DNA of 47,766 nt, taken from NCBI GenBank assembly GCA_023356535.1, contig JAKQYF010000010.1, forward strand, positions 1 to 47,766, given 5' to 3'. This document shows, piece by piece, positions 29,482 through 38,500 of this stretch (position 1 is its first letter; every line of letters begins with the position of its first letter). Under the pieces are notes generated by a model, which ran no database searches, was not told the origin of the DNA, and was given only the letters and a program-made list of their open reading frames with translations. The stretch is from Trichodesmium sp. MAG_R03. GTDB taxonomy: Bacteria > Cyanobacteriota > Cyanobacteriia > Cyanobacteriales > Microcoleaceae. The position numbers were made by a program, and so were the translations under genes.

Positions 29482-30042
29482 ATGATGAAAATCAATAGGG
29501 AAAAAATTATGGGAGAATTAGAAGTAGCTCAGTTAGGCAATAATATATTACGATGTCAAGCTCAACCTGTTAATAATATTTTGCATAAAAAATTACAGCA
29601 AATCATTGATAATTTAATTGTTACAGTCATTGCAACAAATGGTGTAGGAATTGCTGCTCCACAAGTTTCAATTAACGATCGCTTATTCATCATTGCCTCA
29701 AGACCAAATCTTAGATATCCCAAAGCTCCAAAAATGGATCCAAAAGCTATTATTAACCCTAGATTAATATCTCATTCAGAAGATAGAGTCAAAGGGTGGG
29801 AAGGTTGTTTAAGTGTGCCAGGAATTAGGGGTTTAGTACCAAGATATAGAGTAATAAATGTAGAGTATACTAATAGAGAAGGAAAACTAGAAAGACAAGA
29901 ATTAACAGATTTTGTTGCTAGAATTTTTCAGCATGAATACGATCATCTAGAAGGTCTAGTCTTTTTAGATCGTGTGGAAAGTACCACAGATTTAATGACA
30001 GAAGATGAATATCAGAAGCAAATTATCCAATTAAGAAATTAG
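29482..30042 (+). CDS. def: Peptide deformylase
   Basis: Def removes the formyl group from the N-terminal methionine of nascent proteins. The 186 residues contain the three family motifs: GVGIAAPQ (54-61), EGCLSVPG (107-114, zinc-ligand Cys109) and QHEYDHLEG (150-158, ligand His151/His155 and catalytic Glu152). The start is uncertain: ATG at 29482, 29485 or 29509 are all in frame. The third (MGELEVAQLG) would remove a poorly conserved leader. It stands alone between repeat-rich spacers. Confidence 0.95.
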   Translation: MMKINREKIMGELEVAQLGNNILRCQAQPVNNILHKKLQQIIDNLIVTVIATNGVGIAAPQVSINDRLFIIASRPNLRYPKAPKMDPKAIINPRLISHSEDRVKGWEGCLSVPGIRGLVPRYRVINVEYTNREGKLERQELTDFVARIFQHEYDHLEGLVFLDRVESTTDLMTEDEYQKQIIQLRN

Positions 30043-30090
30043 GAGGTAGAAGTTAAGGGAAAATTTCGGAGTGTTAAGCACAATATTTAT

Positions 30091-30254
30091 CTTACATTCC
30101 CCACGTCAAAATGTAGTATCTAAAACTAGCGATTATAAAGCTTTGCTTGATAATAACTATGAAGTTTATAAGTAAAAATACATATTACATAAACTATTAA
30201 TAATTATTAGCAATAATAAAGATTGTAATCCACATTCCTCGTTAAAAATACCCT
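30091..30254 (+). repeat. Family E repeat (E3)
   Basis: It begins TTACATTCCCCACGTCAAAATG and continues ACTAGCGATTATAAAG and AACTATGAAGTTTATAAG. It matches E1 and E2 and directly abuts family B copy B3. It is non-coding. Confidence 0.65.
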
Positions 30255-30518
30255 TATAGCCCACATTCCGCACTTATTAACATTGAATTGATAAGTTTTA
30301 TTTCTCTATCGCCCCAAATGCTCTCCCTGAAAGCCTTATAGCTATGGACATCGATTTTCACTATTATAAAGAATTGTAACTAATTTTTGATGAGAAAATT
30401 AGTTATTAATAAAATGTATTGATATTGACTTCTAGAATGAAGTCTTTTCCTATAAGTCTCTTTGAAAATGTAAATATACATTTAAAGATATATGAAGATC
30501 TGCGGAATGTCGGTTATA
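30255..30518. repeat. Family B element (B3), no C insert
   Basis: The ends are CCACATTCCGCA and TGCGGAATGTCGG, flanked on both sides by the direct repeat TTATAG. The interior matches B1, B2 and B4 but lacks family C, so it shows the uninterrupted state. The rest of the spacer to 30695 is the leader of the next gene. Confidence 0.75.
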
Positions 30519-30695
30519 GTATATTTGTGGTGCGCAATGTGGGCTAAATAGTAAAGGTTGGTTTAAATCAGACTTTTGTCATCCTGGGACTGTCATTACC
30601 AGATATCTTCATTAAAATTTTGTTGTAGTCGTTTTCTGTAATCTATAGTTGTGCTAGTTGTAGTTAAAAATAGTAAATAAATCGAGGAAATATTT

Positions 30696-31265
30696 ATGAG
30701 TATTAATCTTAGCAAAGGTGAAAGAATTAGTCTGTCTAAAGAAGCGCCTGGAATGAAAAAAGCTGCAGCAGGTTTAGGATGGGATGTAAATGTCTCAGAT
30801 ACAGGTTCAGATTTTGACCTTGATGTTTCTGTGTTTATGTTAGGAGCAAGTGGCAAAATTCCTCAAGAGAAATATTTTGTTTTTTATAATAATCTTAAAT
30901 CTGCTGATGATTCAGTAGAGTCTATGGGAGATAGTCGCACAGGAAAAGGAGAGGGAGATGATGAGACTATCACTGTAGATTTATCAAAGGTTGATTCGAC
31001 AATTGAAGAAGTTATTTTTGTTGTTACTATACATGAAGCAGAAAAAAGAAGGCAAAACTTTGGGCAAGTGAGAAATTCTTACATTAGAATTTATAATGTG
31101 GAAACTCAAGAAGAAATAACTAAGTATGAATTAGAAGAAGATTTTTCGAGAGAAACTGCTATAGAGTTTGGGAAATTGTATAAAAAGAATGGTGAATGGA
31201 AATTTCAAGCTGTGGGAGAAGGTTATAATTCTGGCTTAGAAAGTTTTGTACAACAATATACCTAA
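30696..31265 (+). CDS. terD: TerD-family stress protein (first of three)
   Basis: This 189-residue TerD-domain protein belongs to a family that binds Ca2+ and is linked to tellurite and general stress responses. The exact function is unknown. Motifs are the opening SINLSKGERISLSKEAPG, GLGWDVNV, FDLDVSVFML (Asp-rich Ca2+ site), DDETITVDL, the conserved VTIHEAEKRRQNFGQVRNSY, and the C-terminal FGKLYKKNGEWKFQAVGEGY. It is a close paralogue of the gene at 32282. All three ter genes lie on the same strand, but a 1-kb spacer separates this one from the next. Confidence 0.93.
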   Translation: MSINLSKGERISLSKEAPGMKKAAAGLGWDVNVSDTGSDFDLDVSVFMLGASGKIPQEKYFVFYNNLKSADDSVESMGDSRTGKGEGDDETITVDLSKVDSTIEEVIFVVTIHEAEKRRQNFGQVRNSYIRIYNVETQEEITKYELEEDFSRETAIEFGKLYKKNGEWKFQAVGEGYNSGLESFVQQYT

Positions 31266-31269
31266 TAAA

Positions 31270-31374
31270 TACAGCAGATTTCGGGCAAATCATTGACAGG
31301 GTAAATGCTGAAAATCATATATTGCAAGCATCTTGCCCGTGTTGGTGTCCCTTATAACAACGGAAAACGCTGTA
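31270..31374 (-). repeat. Family F element (F4)
   Basis: This is a 105-bp element in reverse orientation: TACAGCAGATTTCGGGC at the left and GGAAAACGCTGTA at the right. It starts five bases after the terD stop codon. It is the same length as F1, F2 and F3. Confidence 0.8.
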
Positions 31375-32281
31375 AATAATACCAATTTCCTTAAGTATGG
31401 CTACACATCATATGTCAACATTTGATAAATATTAAGACAAGCAGTGTGGTCTAAGTTTATGAAATTGGTAGAACTAGACAGTAAAAAGTTCTGAGAATAA
31501 CTATTGCTAGATAAAGCTTTCAACTATCTCAAGTTTAAAAACTCTCTCAAAAAAAACTGTAGGTGTTGTAAAGTTTGTCCAGTAATACTTTCAGCATTAA
31601 AAGCAAATCATTTTTTAGAAGAACTTTGTACTTTCCAGTAAGGGTGATCAGGACCATAACAAATTTCAAGGCCAAACAAATCCCAAACTCTCTTGATGAG
31701 ACGTAAATACATCTTTGTTTGGATCTAATCACCAGGGGCAAACGATACTTGTCAATAAACAGGGTATTATTATCAATAAACCATTGTCAATTCCACTTGT
31801 TGACAATAGACTTTCCAGATAGAGTGTTTATTTAATTTTAAAATATGTATAGGAATCAGCAAATTAGATGCATTTGCTCTGATATTATCACTTGATAAAA
31901 TGGTAAGATATCAGTGTACGAAATGCTTTTAAAGTATCAGTAAAGGTTTCTCAAGTATTCCAGGCCCAATATCTTCTTTACCCAAGCTACCTCTTGGCTT
32001 CTCTGTATAAAACTTGCACCCAATTTCTCCCTTGAATCAGTAAACAATATATACAAGGTATAGTAATTCCCATAGTTATAAGATATATTTATGATTAAAA
32101 CGAAAACTATTATGGTATAGAACAATTAGATGAACTTTTCAAATAACAGAACGGCAACAAAAATCTTTAACTGAACTGTCTTAAAATATAAATAGGTTTA
32201 GTATAGAAAATAATTTCGAGTATATATTTGAAAATCTACTTGAAAGATGCTTAGAATTATTTATTCAGAGAGGGAAAATAA
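31375..32281. other. Spacer between terD paralogues with family I remnant
   Basis: No supported gene is present. About 31455-31645 resembles 19130-19330 (family I). The minus-strand ORF there (31547-31741) is low-complexity and is probably a decayed gene fragment rather than a working one. The remaining sequence is AT-rich. The leader of the second terD gene has GAGAGGGAAAATAA before the ATG. Confidence 0.4.
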
Positions 32282-32854
32282 ATGTCTGTTAAACTTAGTA
32301 AAGGTCACAGAATTAATCTTTCTAAGGATGCACCAGGGTTAACAAAAGTGGCTATTGGTTTGGGATGGGATGTTAATCCTACTGATACAGGTAAAGAATT
32401 TGATTTAGATGCCTCTGTGTTTATGTTAGGAGATAATGGCAAAATTGTAGAGGACGAATACTTTGTTTTCTATAATAATTTAAAATCTCCAGATGGTTCT
32501 GTAAAGCATTGGGGAGATAACAGAACTGGAGAAGGGGAAAAGGATGATGAAACAATAGAAGTAGATTTAACTAATATTAATTTTAGTATTGAAGAACTAC
32601 TTTTTGTTGTAACTATCCATGAAGCAGAAAAAAGAAGGCAAAATTTTGGGCAAGTTAAAAATTCTTTTATTAGAATTTATGACTTAGAGACTCAAGAAGA
32701 AATAATAAAGTATGAATTAGAAGAAGATTTTTCCAGAGAAACTGCTATAGAATTTGGTCGTCTCTACAAGAAAAATGGTGAATGGAGATTTCAAGCAGTC
32801 GGAACAGGATATAATACTGGGTTACAAACTTTTGTAGAAAAATACGTTTACTAA
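32282..32854 (+). CDS. terD: TerD-family stress protein (second of three)
   Basis: This 190-residue TerD-domain protein is highly similar to the one at 30696, with identical stretches such as VTIHEAEKRRQNFGQV and YELEEDFSRETAIEFG. Asp-rich putative Ca2+ sites FDLDASVFML and GEKDDETIEVDL are kept. The pair looks like a tandem duplication later split by repeat insertion. It is followed after 109 bases by a third, divergent ter gene. A shared stress-induced transcript for the last two genes is plausible but not shown. Confidence 0.93.
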   Translation: MSVKLSKGHRINLSKDAPGLTKVAIGLGWDVNPTDTGKEFDLDASVFMLGDNGKIVEDEYFVFYNNLKSPDGSVKHWGDNRTGEGEKDDETIEVDLTNINFSIEELLFVVTIHEAEKRRQNFGQVKNSFIRIYDLETQEEIIKYELEEDFSRETAIEFGRLYKKNGEWRFQAVGTGYNTGLQTFVEKYVY

Positions 32855-32963
32855 CTGTACATGAAAGATTGAGTTGCTTTTGTGGCCAAAATTCATCAAA
32901 CTGGTATGATTCCTGTTTGACTTTCGTTAAAATTTTTCAGAGTTTATATAAGGTAATAAATAT

Positions 32964-33566
32964 ATGACTATAAATCTTAAAAAAGGACAAAAAATTGTCC
33001 TTGAGAAAAGTAAATATGATCTATCAAGACTGACAATGGGACTAGGATGGGATATAGCCAAATCTTCAGTGGGTTTAGCAGGTTTATTTGGTAATAGATC
33101 AGAGTTTGACCTTGATGGTTATGCAATTTTATTAGGAGAGAATGACAAACTCAAAAATTACAAAGAAGATGTAATTTATTATGGTCATTTAGAATCTAAG
33201 GATAAGACAATAATTCATTCAGGGGATAATCTGACTGGAGAAGGAGATGGAGATGATGAACAAATAATCTTGAAACTAAACTCTATTCCTGAAAAATACC
33301 AAAAAATCATCCTAGCAGTAAGTATTTATCAAGCTAAAGAAAGGAAACAACAATTTGGAATGGTAGAAAATGCTTTTGTTAGAGCTGTTGATTATAAAGG
33401 GGTAGAAATAGCAAGATATACCTTATCTGGTAATGGTACTTACCAAGGTAAGATATCAATGTTAATGGGAGCAATTTATCGAGATAATACATTGTGGAAA
33501 TTTAATGCTTTGGGGGATCCTTTGGATAGTGATATGAATGGTGTAGTAAGTTCATTCATGAAATAA
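32964..33566 (+). CDS. TerD-family protein, divergent third member
   Basis: This 200-residue TerD-like protein (TINLKKGQKIVLEKS, LTMGLGWDIAKSS, FDLDGYAILLGEND, LTGEGDGDDEQIIL, SIYQAKERKQQFGMVENAFVR) has a loop of about ten extra residues (GLAGLFGNRS) before the Asp-rich site and a different C-terminus. It resembles TerZ/TerE-type variants that accompany TerD in ter operons. No TerC membrane partner is in the window. Partnership with the two TerD proteins is inferred from position. Confidence 0.88.
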   Translation: MTINLKKGQKIVLEKSKYDLSRLTMGLGWDIAKSSVGLAGLFGNRSEFDLDGYAILLGENDKLKNYKEDVIYYGHLESKDKTIIHSGDNLTGEGDGDDEQIILKLNSIPEKYQKIILAVSIYQAKERKQQFGMVENAFVRAVDYKGVEIARYTLSGNGTYQGKISMLMGAIYRDNTLWKFNALGDPLDSDMNGVVSSFMK

Positions 33567-33756
33567 ATTGAGCTAGTTTCACCAAATAATTAACTTTTCA
33601 AGCCTTTCCAAATCCTGGAGAAAGGGTATGTTTTTTTTAATTATGCCCAAGGGTTGTGGAGAATGGGGAGAGAAAGGGAAGTATGAGAAGAATTTTTGAC
33701 CAACTTTTTGTATAAACCAGCATACTTTTGTTGAAATTTTATACTGAATAAAAGTA

Positions 33757-33889
33757 TAGCAATCCTATTTTATTTGTGTCAAAAACATTGCCACTTTTTG
33801 GTATGGGGGTTTGGAGGCAATAGGCAATGGGTAAAAGTTTCAGAGTTTATTTCTAGTTTTTGAATTGTTACAACCTATTTAGGATTGCT
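33757..33889 (+). repeat. Family G repeat (G3), intact reference copy
   Basis: This roughly 133-bp element has inverted ends AGCAATCC and GGATTGCT. The interior reads TTGCCACTTTTTGGTATGGG and TTTCAGAGTTTATTTCTAG. It is non-coding. Other copies are at 16158, 28947 and 35185. Confidence 0.7.
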
Positions 33890-34305
33890 TTAGATTGGCT
33901 CAACAATAATTAAAATTTAATTCTATACTTTTCTATACTTCAAAAACTGTTTAAAAAGCTAATGCTACTATAGCAATTATATCTGAATTTGTGATATAAA
34001 TGGGCTCCTTGAAGACAGGAGGCAGAAGGTAGAAAGCAGAAGGAATAGGAGTTGGAACTCTTTTTTAGAAGGCATGTGATTTTACATAATGATTCAGAAT
34101 TGCTATATGTTTCATCAACCATTAAATAGAGTGTAAATACCTGAAAAAACTTTTTGATAAAATTCATTTGTTAACTTTTGACTTTGAAATTTTGACTTTT
34201 GGGTTTATGAAGGATTATTGCTTTGTTTCAAAGAAATGAGACTCAGGTGATGGCCATCGATTATCATTAGAAATGAATTAATATATGATTAATAAATAAG
34301 TATCA
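33890..34305. other. Spacer upstream of pebA with heptad repeats
   Basis: No gene is supported. It holds a purine-rich heptad run near 34014-34047 (GACAGGAGGCAGAAGGTAGA) and TTTTGAC-type heptads near 34175-34200. Both are short tandem repeats common in cyanobacterial spacers. The pebA ATG follows ATAAGTATCA without a clear Shine-Dalgarno sequence. Confidence 0.45.
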
Positions 34306-35046
34306 ATGTACAGGAAATTTCTTGAATACTTAGAAAAAGAATTATTTAGCAAATTTGAATTTGACTTACGCAGTCGTCCAATTCCTGCTGGTTTAGAAGC
34401 TAATGTTAGCAATAGAAGGAAAAATCAAACTACGATTCAGAGTTGGTGCTATGAGTGTGCCGAACTAAGAAAAATACGTTATACATATATTGATGCAGGA
34501 GCTGCAGCTCAGGTTTTTAATAGTGTGATTTATCCTAGTTACCACTACGATATCCCACTACTAGGGATTGACTTATTATCTTTCGGTAAAAATAAAATCT
34601 TAATAGTATTAGACTTTCAACCTTTATTCCAAGAAGAATTGTACTTGACTAAGTATATAGAACCAATGAGATCACTACGAGAAAAATATAATGACTTGGC
34701 TCAAAATTTAGAAATGAAATTTTACGATGCCAATCAATATTTTTCTAAGTATTTATTATTTGCTAAAACAGATCCAGAGACAGTACAAACTAAATTTTTC
34801 CAAGCTTATCAAGATTACATTAGTTTGTATTGGCAAATGTTAGACCAAGCAGAAACTCTCCAGACAGAAGCAGAGATTGAAAAGATACGTAAAGCCCAAA
34901 AAGATTACGATCAATATAGTGCTGAACGAGATCCAGCATCAGGATTATTTAATAGTTATTTTGGCCGTGAATGGTCAGAAAAATTTCTCTACGAATTCTT
35001 ATTTGAAGATGCTGTACCATTAGCCGTGCCTGCTACCACTCGATGA
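34306..35046 (+). CDS. pebA: 15,16-dihydrobiliverdin:ferredoxin oxidoreductase
   Basis: PebA carries out the first ferredoxin-dependent reduction of biliverdin IXalpha to 15,16-dihydrobiliverdin, the precursor used by PebB. The 246 residues belong to the ferredoxin-dependent bilin reductase family: PIPAGLEANVS, TIQSWCYEC, the NSVIYPSYHYDIPLLGIDLL core with the conserved Asp, VLDFQPLFQ, and the PebA-type NQYFSKYLLF. The C-terminal YSAERDPASGLFNSYFGREW segment is shared with PebB. Assignment as PebA rather than PebB or PcyA rests on NQYFS and on pebB following directly. Confidence 0.9.
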   Translation: MYRKFLEYLEKELFSKFEFDLRSRPIPAGLEANVSNRRKNQTTIQSWCYECAELRKIRYTYIDAGAAAQVFNSVIYPSYHYDIPLLGIDLLSFGKNKILIVLDFQPLFQEELYLTKYIEPMRSLREKYNDLAQNLEMKFYDANQYFSKYLLFAKTDPETVQTKFFQAYQDYISLYWQMLDQAETLQTEAEIEKIRKAQKDYDQYSAERDPASGLFNSYFGREWSEKFLYEFLFEDAVPLAVPATTR

Positions 35047-35075
35047 CTTTGTTAACTATTAATTTAAGAATTTAA

Positions 35076-35119
35076 CTCACACCTATCCAATAATTTCAGG
35101 GAGGTGTGAGCTAATTTTT
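35076..35119 (+). terminator. Candidate terminator after pebA
   Basis: CTCACACCT (35076-35084) pairs with AGGTGTGAG (35102-35110), followed by CTAATTTTTA. It starts 30 bases after the pebA stop. The form is that of an intrinsic terminator, although the T-run is short. Confidence 0.55.
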
Positions 35120-35184
35120 ATCAATGTAATTGCTGAAATATGATGTAAGTATTCAGCACTCAGCTATTAACTATTAATAATTAT

Positions 35185-35306
35185 AGCAATCGTATTTTAT
35201 TTGTGTCCAAAATCTTACCGCTTTTTGGTATAGGGGTTTGGGAGGAATGTTCAATAGGTAAGAATTTCGGAGTTTATTTCTAATTTTTGAATTATCACAA
35301 CCTAAT
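35185..35306 (+). repeat. Family G repeat (G4), abutting family A
   Basis: It matches G3 from AGCAATCGTATTTTATTTGT to ATCACAACCTA. Its right end is replaced by the left end of family A copy A6, which appears to have inserted at its TTTA. Confidence 0.65.
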
Positions 35307-35625
35307 TTAGGGCTTGCTGAAAAAGTCTTTTTCAGGAGTAGGGTGACCCACCCCGAAAATCTCCCAGGAGGAGAAGTAGGGACGTTTTGCTAACGCAAAG
35401 CTCCGCTAACGCTAAGGGACATGTTTGCGCAGCATTCCGTCAGGAAAACGCATTTTTGTTATGCAATGTCCCTACAGAGGAACGGGAAATTGGTAGAAGA
35501 GGTAGTAGGATCTATTTGTCCCTTCATTTTTCTGCCATAGGAGTGCCCGAAATCCTAACTTTTTCAGCCTTTTACCACCAAAAAGCTAGTATTTTTTGCC
35601 ACCCAAATCAGGCTAAAGCTTTAAA
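35305..35625 (+). repeat. Family A element (A6) between pebA and pebB
   Basis: The left end is TTAGGGCTTGCTGA. The K module (35376-35475) is in the A3 orientation. The right terminal repeat is missing. Together with G4 it separates pebA from pebB, which are usually adjacent. Confidence 0.8.
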
Positions 35626-35695
35626 CCCATAAAAAAGAAAATTTCGGATTTTCTTACCCCCCTATTACTCAAGGTACTTATAACTGATAGCTAAA

Positions 35696-36466
35696 ATGAC
35701 ACCCACCGAAAATATTGTGAATTTATATCAACCTTTTCTCGATTATGCTTTAAGTCAGCTTAAGCAGGAACTAGAACTACAATTTTACCCTATACCCTCC
35801 GGATTTGAGCATAAAGTGGCTATGACTGGTAAGGGCAAAAAAGAACAAGAAGTACAGACAATCAGTTATGCCTACTGTAGCCCTAAACTCCGGCAAATTA
35901 GAGCAGCCCATGTCCAAGGTGGCAGTGTGCTCCAAGTGTTAAATTTTGTCATATTCCCTCATCTTAATTATGACTTACCCTTTTTTGGGGCAGACCTCGT
36001 TACCTTACCAGGAGGACATTTAATCGCCCTAGATATGCAGCCCTTATTTCGGGATGACCCCCAGTATCAAAAAAAGTATACTCAGCCAATATGGGAGACA
36101 TTCCAAAAACATCATAAATATTTACCTTGGGGAGGTGATTTTCCAAAAGAAGCAACTCCATTCTTTTCTCCAGCTTTTCTCTGGACTCGTCCTCAGAAAA
36201 CTGAGTTAGTTGAGACAAGAGTCTTCGAGGCATTCAAGGATTACCTGCAAGCTTATTTAATTTTTGTAAAACAAGCAGAACACATTACTAATCCAGAGAA
36301 ATTAGCAGCAATTAAGGAGGCCCAACTGCGTTATCTCAGATATCGAGCCGAGAAAGATCCAGCTAGGGGGATGTTTGCCAGGTTTTATGGCCATGAGTGG
36401 ACAGAAGAGTATATTCATGGCTTTCTGTTTGACTTAGAAAGGAAATTGGCCTTGAACTCTGCTTAA
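35696..36466 (+). CDS. pebB: Phycoerythrobilin:ferredoxin oxidoreductase
   Basis: PebB reduces 15,16-dihydrobiliverdin, handed over by PebA, to phycoerythrobilin. The 256 residues show the PebB pattern: [86 protein letters not shown], and the C-terminal [32 protein letters not shown]. Start ATG at 35696 is preceded by a heptad-like leader (ATAACTGATAGCT) shared in style with the lyase genes downstream. The product implies that the organism makes phycoerythrin or other PEB/PUB-bearing proteins. Confidence 0.95.
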   Translation: MTPTENIVNLYQPFLDYALSQLKQELELQFYPIPSGFEHKVAMTGKGKKEQEVQTISYAYCSPKLRQIRAAHVQGGSVLQVLNFVIFPHLNYDLPFFGADLVTLPGGHLIALDMQPLFRDDPQYQKKYTQPIWETFQKHHKYLPWGGDFPKEATPFFSPAFLWTRPQKTELVETRVFEAFKDYLQAYLIFVKQAEHITNPEKLAAIKEAQLRYLRYRAEKDPARGMFARFYGHEWTEEYIHGFLFDLERKLALNSA

Positions 36467-36755
36467 CATTTCTACATTTCTATATTAAAGAAGTTTGTTA
36501 ATAATTTGTAACAAACAAAAATACAACAGCATTGTATAAAGAATATCTGAAGGGTTTAAAGGACAGGGGAAAATCAAGAAGATAACATATTTATAAGCTG
36601 AAAAGGCTTCTCATAAAAAGTGTAAGATTTTCTCAGGATTCTTAAACAATCTTGATTTTAACTTTTCCAGGCATGGACACCTAACCTGAAAAACTAAAAA
36701 AATACCCATAAAATCAAAAAGCAACTAAAAAAAAGTGAATTAGGAGAATTATTCA

Positions 36756-37274
36756 ATGTTTGATGCTTTCACAAAGGTAGTTTCCCAGGCAGATGCCAGT
36801 GGTGATTTTGTTCCTGCTGGTACAATTGACTCTCTGAGTCAAATGGTTACAGAGAGCAATAAGCGTTTGGATGCAGTTAACCGTATTAGTAGCAATGCTT
36901 CTACTATTGTTGCTAATGCAGCTCGTTCTTTATTCGCAGAACAGCCTCAGTTGATTGCTCCTGGTGGAAATGCTTATACAAGCCGTCGTATGGCAGCTTG
37001 TTTGCGTGACATGGAAATTATTCTACGTTATATAACTTATGCTATTTTCTCTGGTGATGCAAGTGTACTAAATGACCGTTGTCTCAATGGCCTTCGTGAA
37101 ACATACCTGGCCTTAGGAACTCCTGGCCCTTCAGTAGCAGCAGGGGTAGAAAAAATGAAAGATGCAGCTATTGCTATTGCTAACGAGCCTAATGGTATTA
37201 CTTCTGGAGATTGCTCCTCTCTAATATCTGAGATTTCTAGCTACTTTGAGCTTGCTGCAAACGCAGTTGCCTAA
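36756..37274 (+). CDS. cpcB: Phycocyanin beta subunit
   Basis: CpcB is a rod subunit of the phycobilisome. The 172-residue length and opening [13 protein letters not shown] are diagnostic of phycocyanin beta rather than phycoerythrocyanin beta. Chromophore cysteines are Cys82 (AACLRDMEI) and Cys153 (GDCSSLI). Asn72 (GGNAYTS) is the site usually methylated. GGAG upstream of the ATG is a good ribosome site, and the 289-bp leader is AT-rich. cpcA follows after 105 bases, the normal order. The bilin on Cys153 is probably attached by the CpcT homologue at 40238. Confidence 0.96.
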   Translation: MFDAFTKVVSQADASGDFVPAGTIDSLSQMVTESNKRLDAVNRISSNASTIVANAARSLFAEQPQLIAPGGNAYTSRRMAACLRDMEIILRYITYAIFSGDASVLNDRCLNGLRETYLALGTPGPSVAAGVEKMKDAAIAIANEPNGITSGDCSSLISEISSYFELAANAVA

Positions 37275-37379
37275 AAAAACTGTAAAAAACTTTTTTGTAA
37301 CGATGCACCCTAGCATCTCTACAGCTTTTAAAATTGTACCAAAAATTCTACTCACAATCATAAGGAAAGTACCTCAAAT

Positions 37380-37868
37380 ATGAAAACTCCTCTAACTGAA
37401 GCAGTAAGTGCTGCTGATTCTCAAGGCCGCTTTTTAACTAACACAGAAATGTCTGCTGCCTATGGTCGTTTTATTCGTGCTAAGGAATGCTTAACAGCTG
37501 CTAAACAGCTGAGTGAGAAGTCAAACTTATTGATTGATGGAGCTGCTCAAGCAGTATACAATAAGTTTCCTTACACTACAAGTATGCAGGGACCTAACTA
37601 TGCTTCTACTTCTGTAGGAAAGGAAAAGTGTATCCGTGATATTAGCTATTATCTGCGGATGGTAACATATTGTCTGATTGCTGGTGGTACAGGTCCTATG
37701 GATGAGTATTTGATTGCAGGTATTAGTGAAATCAATAGCACTTTCGAGTTATCTCCTAGCTGGTACATTGAAGCTCTCAAGTATATCAAAGCTAATCACG
37801 GAATAGCTGGTCAAAGTGGAACTGAAGCTAATAACTATATTGATTACGCTATTAATGCTCTTAGTTAG
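37380..37868 (+). CDS. cpcA: Phycocyanin alpha subunit
   Basis: CpcA is the alpha partner of CpcB. The 162 residues start [19 protein letters not shown], carry the single chromophore Cys84 ([17 protein letters not shown]) and end [13 protein letters not shown], all standard. ATAAGGAAAG upstream of the ATG serves as ribosome site. The bilin bound at Cys84 would be set by the lyase encoded at 38501. Because that lyase may also isomerise, the pigment could be other than phycocyanobilin. Confidence 0.96.
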   Translation: MKTPLTEAVSAADSQGRFLTNTEMSAAYGRFIRAKECLTAAKQLSEKSNLLIDGAAQAVYNKFPYTTSMQGPNYASTSVGKEKCIRDISYYLRMVTYCLIAGGTGPMDEYLIAGISEINSTFELSPSWYIEALKYIKANHGIAGQSGTEANNYIDYAINALS

Positions 37869-37962
37869 TAGTTAGCATAGTAACTAGGTGGTGAATGTGA
37901 ATTTCATAAAATCCGACATGGCTAGTTTGCAGCTTAGCAATTGTCAATAGTGTAATTAATAC

Positions 37963-38092
37963 AGGACTTACGCAAAGGCACTATATATAGAGCCTTGGTG
38001 TATTACGAAGTGAGATTTTCATGTCGCGAAGCGTTCGCTCCGCTTTGCGTCAGCAAAACACAGCCTACCAATAGTCTTCATACGTAAGTCCT
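37963..38092 (+). repeat. Family H element downstream of cpcA
   Basis: This 130-bp element has inverted ends AGGACTTACG and CGTAAGTCCT. It contains a stretch like the inside of module K (CATGTCGCGAAGCG, TTTGCGTCAGCAAAAC). It lies about 95 bases after cpcA and may help define the mRNA 3' end. Confidence 0.65.
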
Positions 38093-38253
38093 ATAATCAT
38101 TTTCCGGTTTGATTTTGTTTTCATTCCTAAGTTAACTACCCTGAACTAATATTAAACTTAACCCGGACAGGTATATGAGTACTGCTTGTAGTTAGCTTAT
38201 TCGTCGATAAGCCTCACGTTATAATCTTTGATTTTGCGTGAGATGAATCGACG

Positions 38254-38288
38254 GTCAATCAATGGGACATCAAGTCCCATTGATTGAC
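38254..38288 (+). repeat. Family J hairpin (J2) downstream of cpcA
   Basis: GTCAATCAATGGGAC, loop ATCAA, GTCCCATTGATTGAC make a perfect 15-bp stem. The core matches J1 after pdhA, with a compensatory T-A to C-G change in the stem. No gene is adjacent on the right for about 210 bases. Confidence 0.7.
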
Positions 38289-38467
38289 GATACTGCGGTA
38301 TAGTAATAGACCGTGATGTAAGCTTAGCGATTGTTAATGTTTAAATGACTCAGAAGAAAAAATGAACGAAACAATGACCAAAAAATAATATCAATAGCCT
38401 GCCCTTTATGAGGGGATGATCAAGAATAAACTTCAGTATTTTAAGCATAAGTCTTCAGCTAAAGGTA

Positions 38468-38500
38468 CTGATAACTAATAACTAATAACTGATAACTGAA
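38468..38500 (+). repeat. Heptad tandem repeat at the lyase start
   Basis: The units CTGATAA, CTAATAA, CTAATAA, CTGATAA, CTGAAATG run straight into the ATG at 38501. Similar heptad-like leaders precede the ATGs of pebB (35696) and cpcT (40238). They replace a normal Shine-Dalgarno sequence at this start. Confidence 0.7.
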
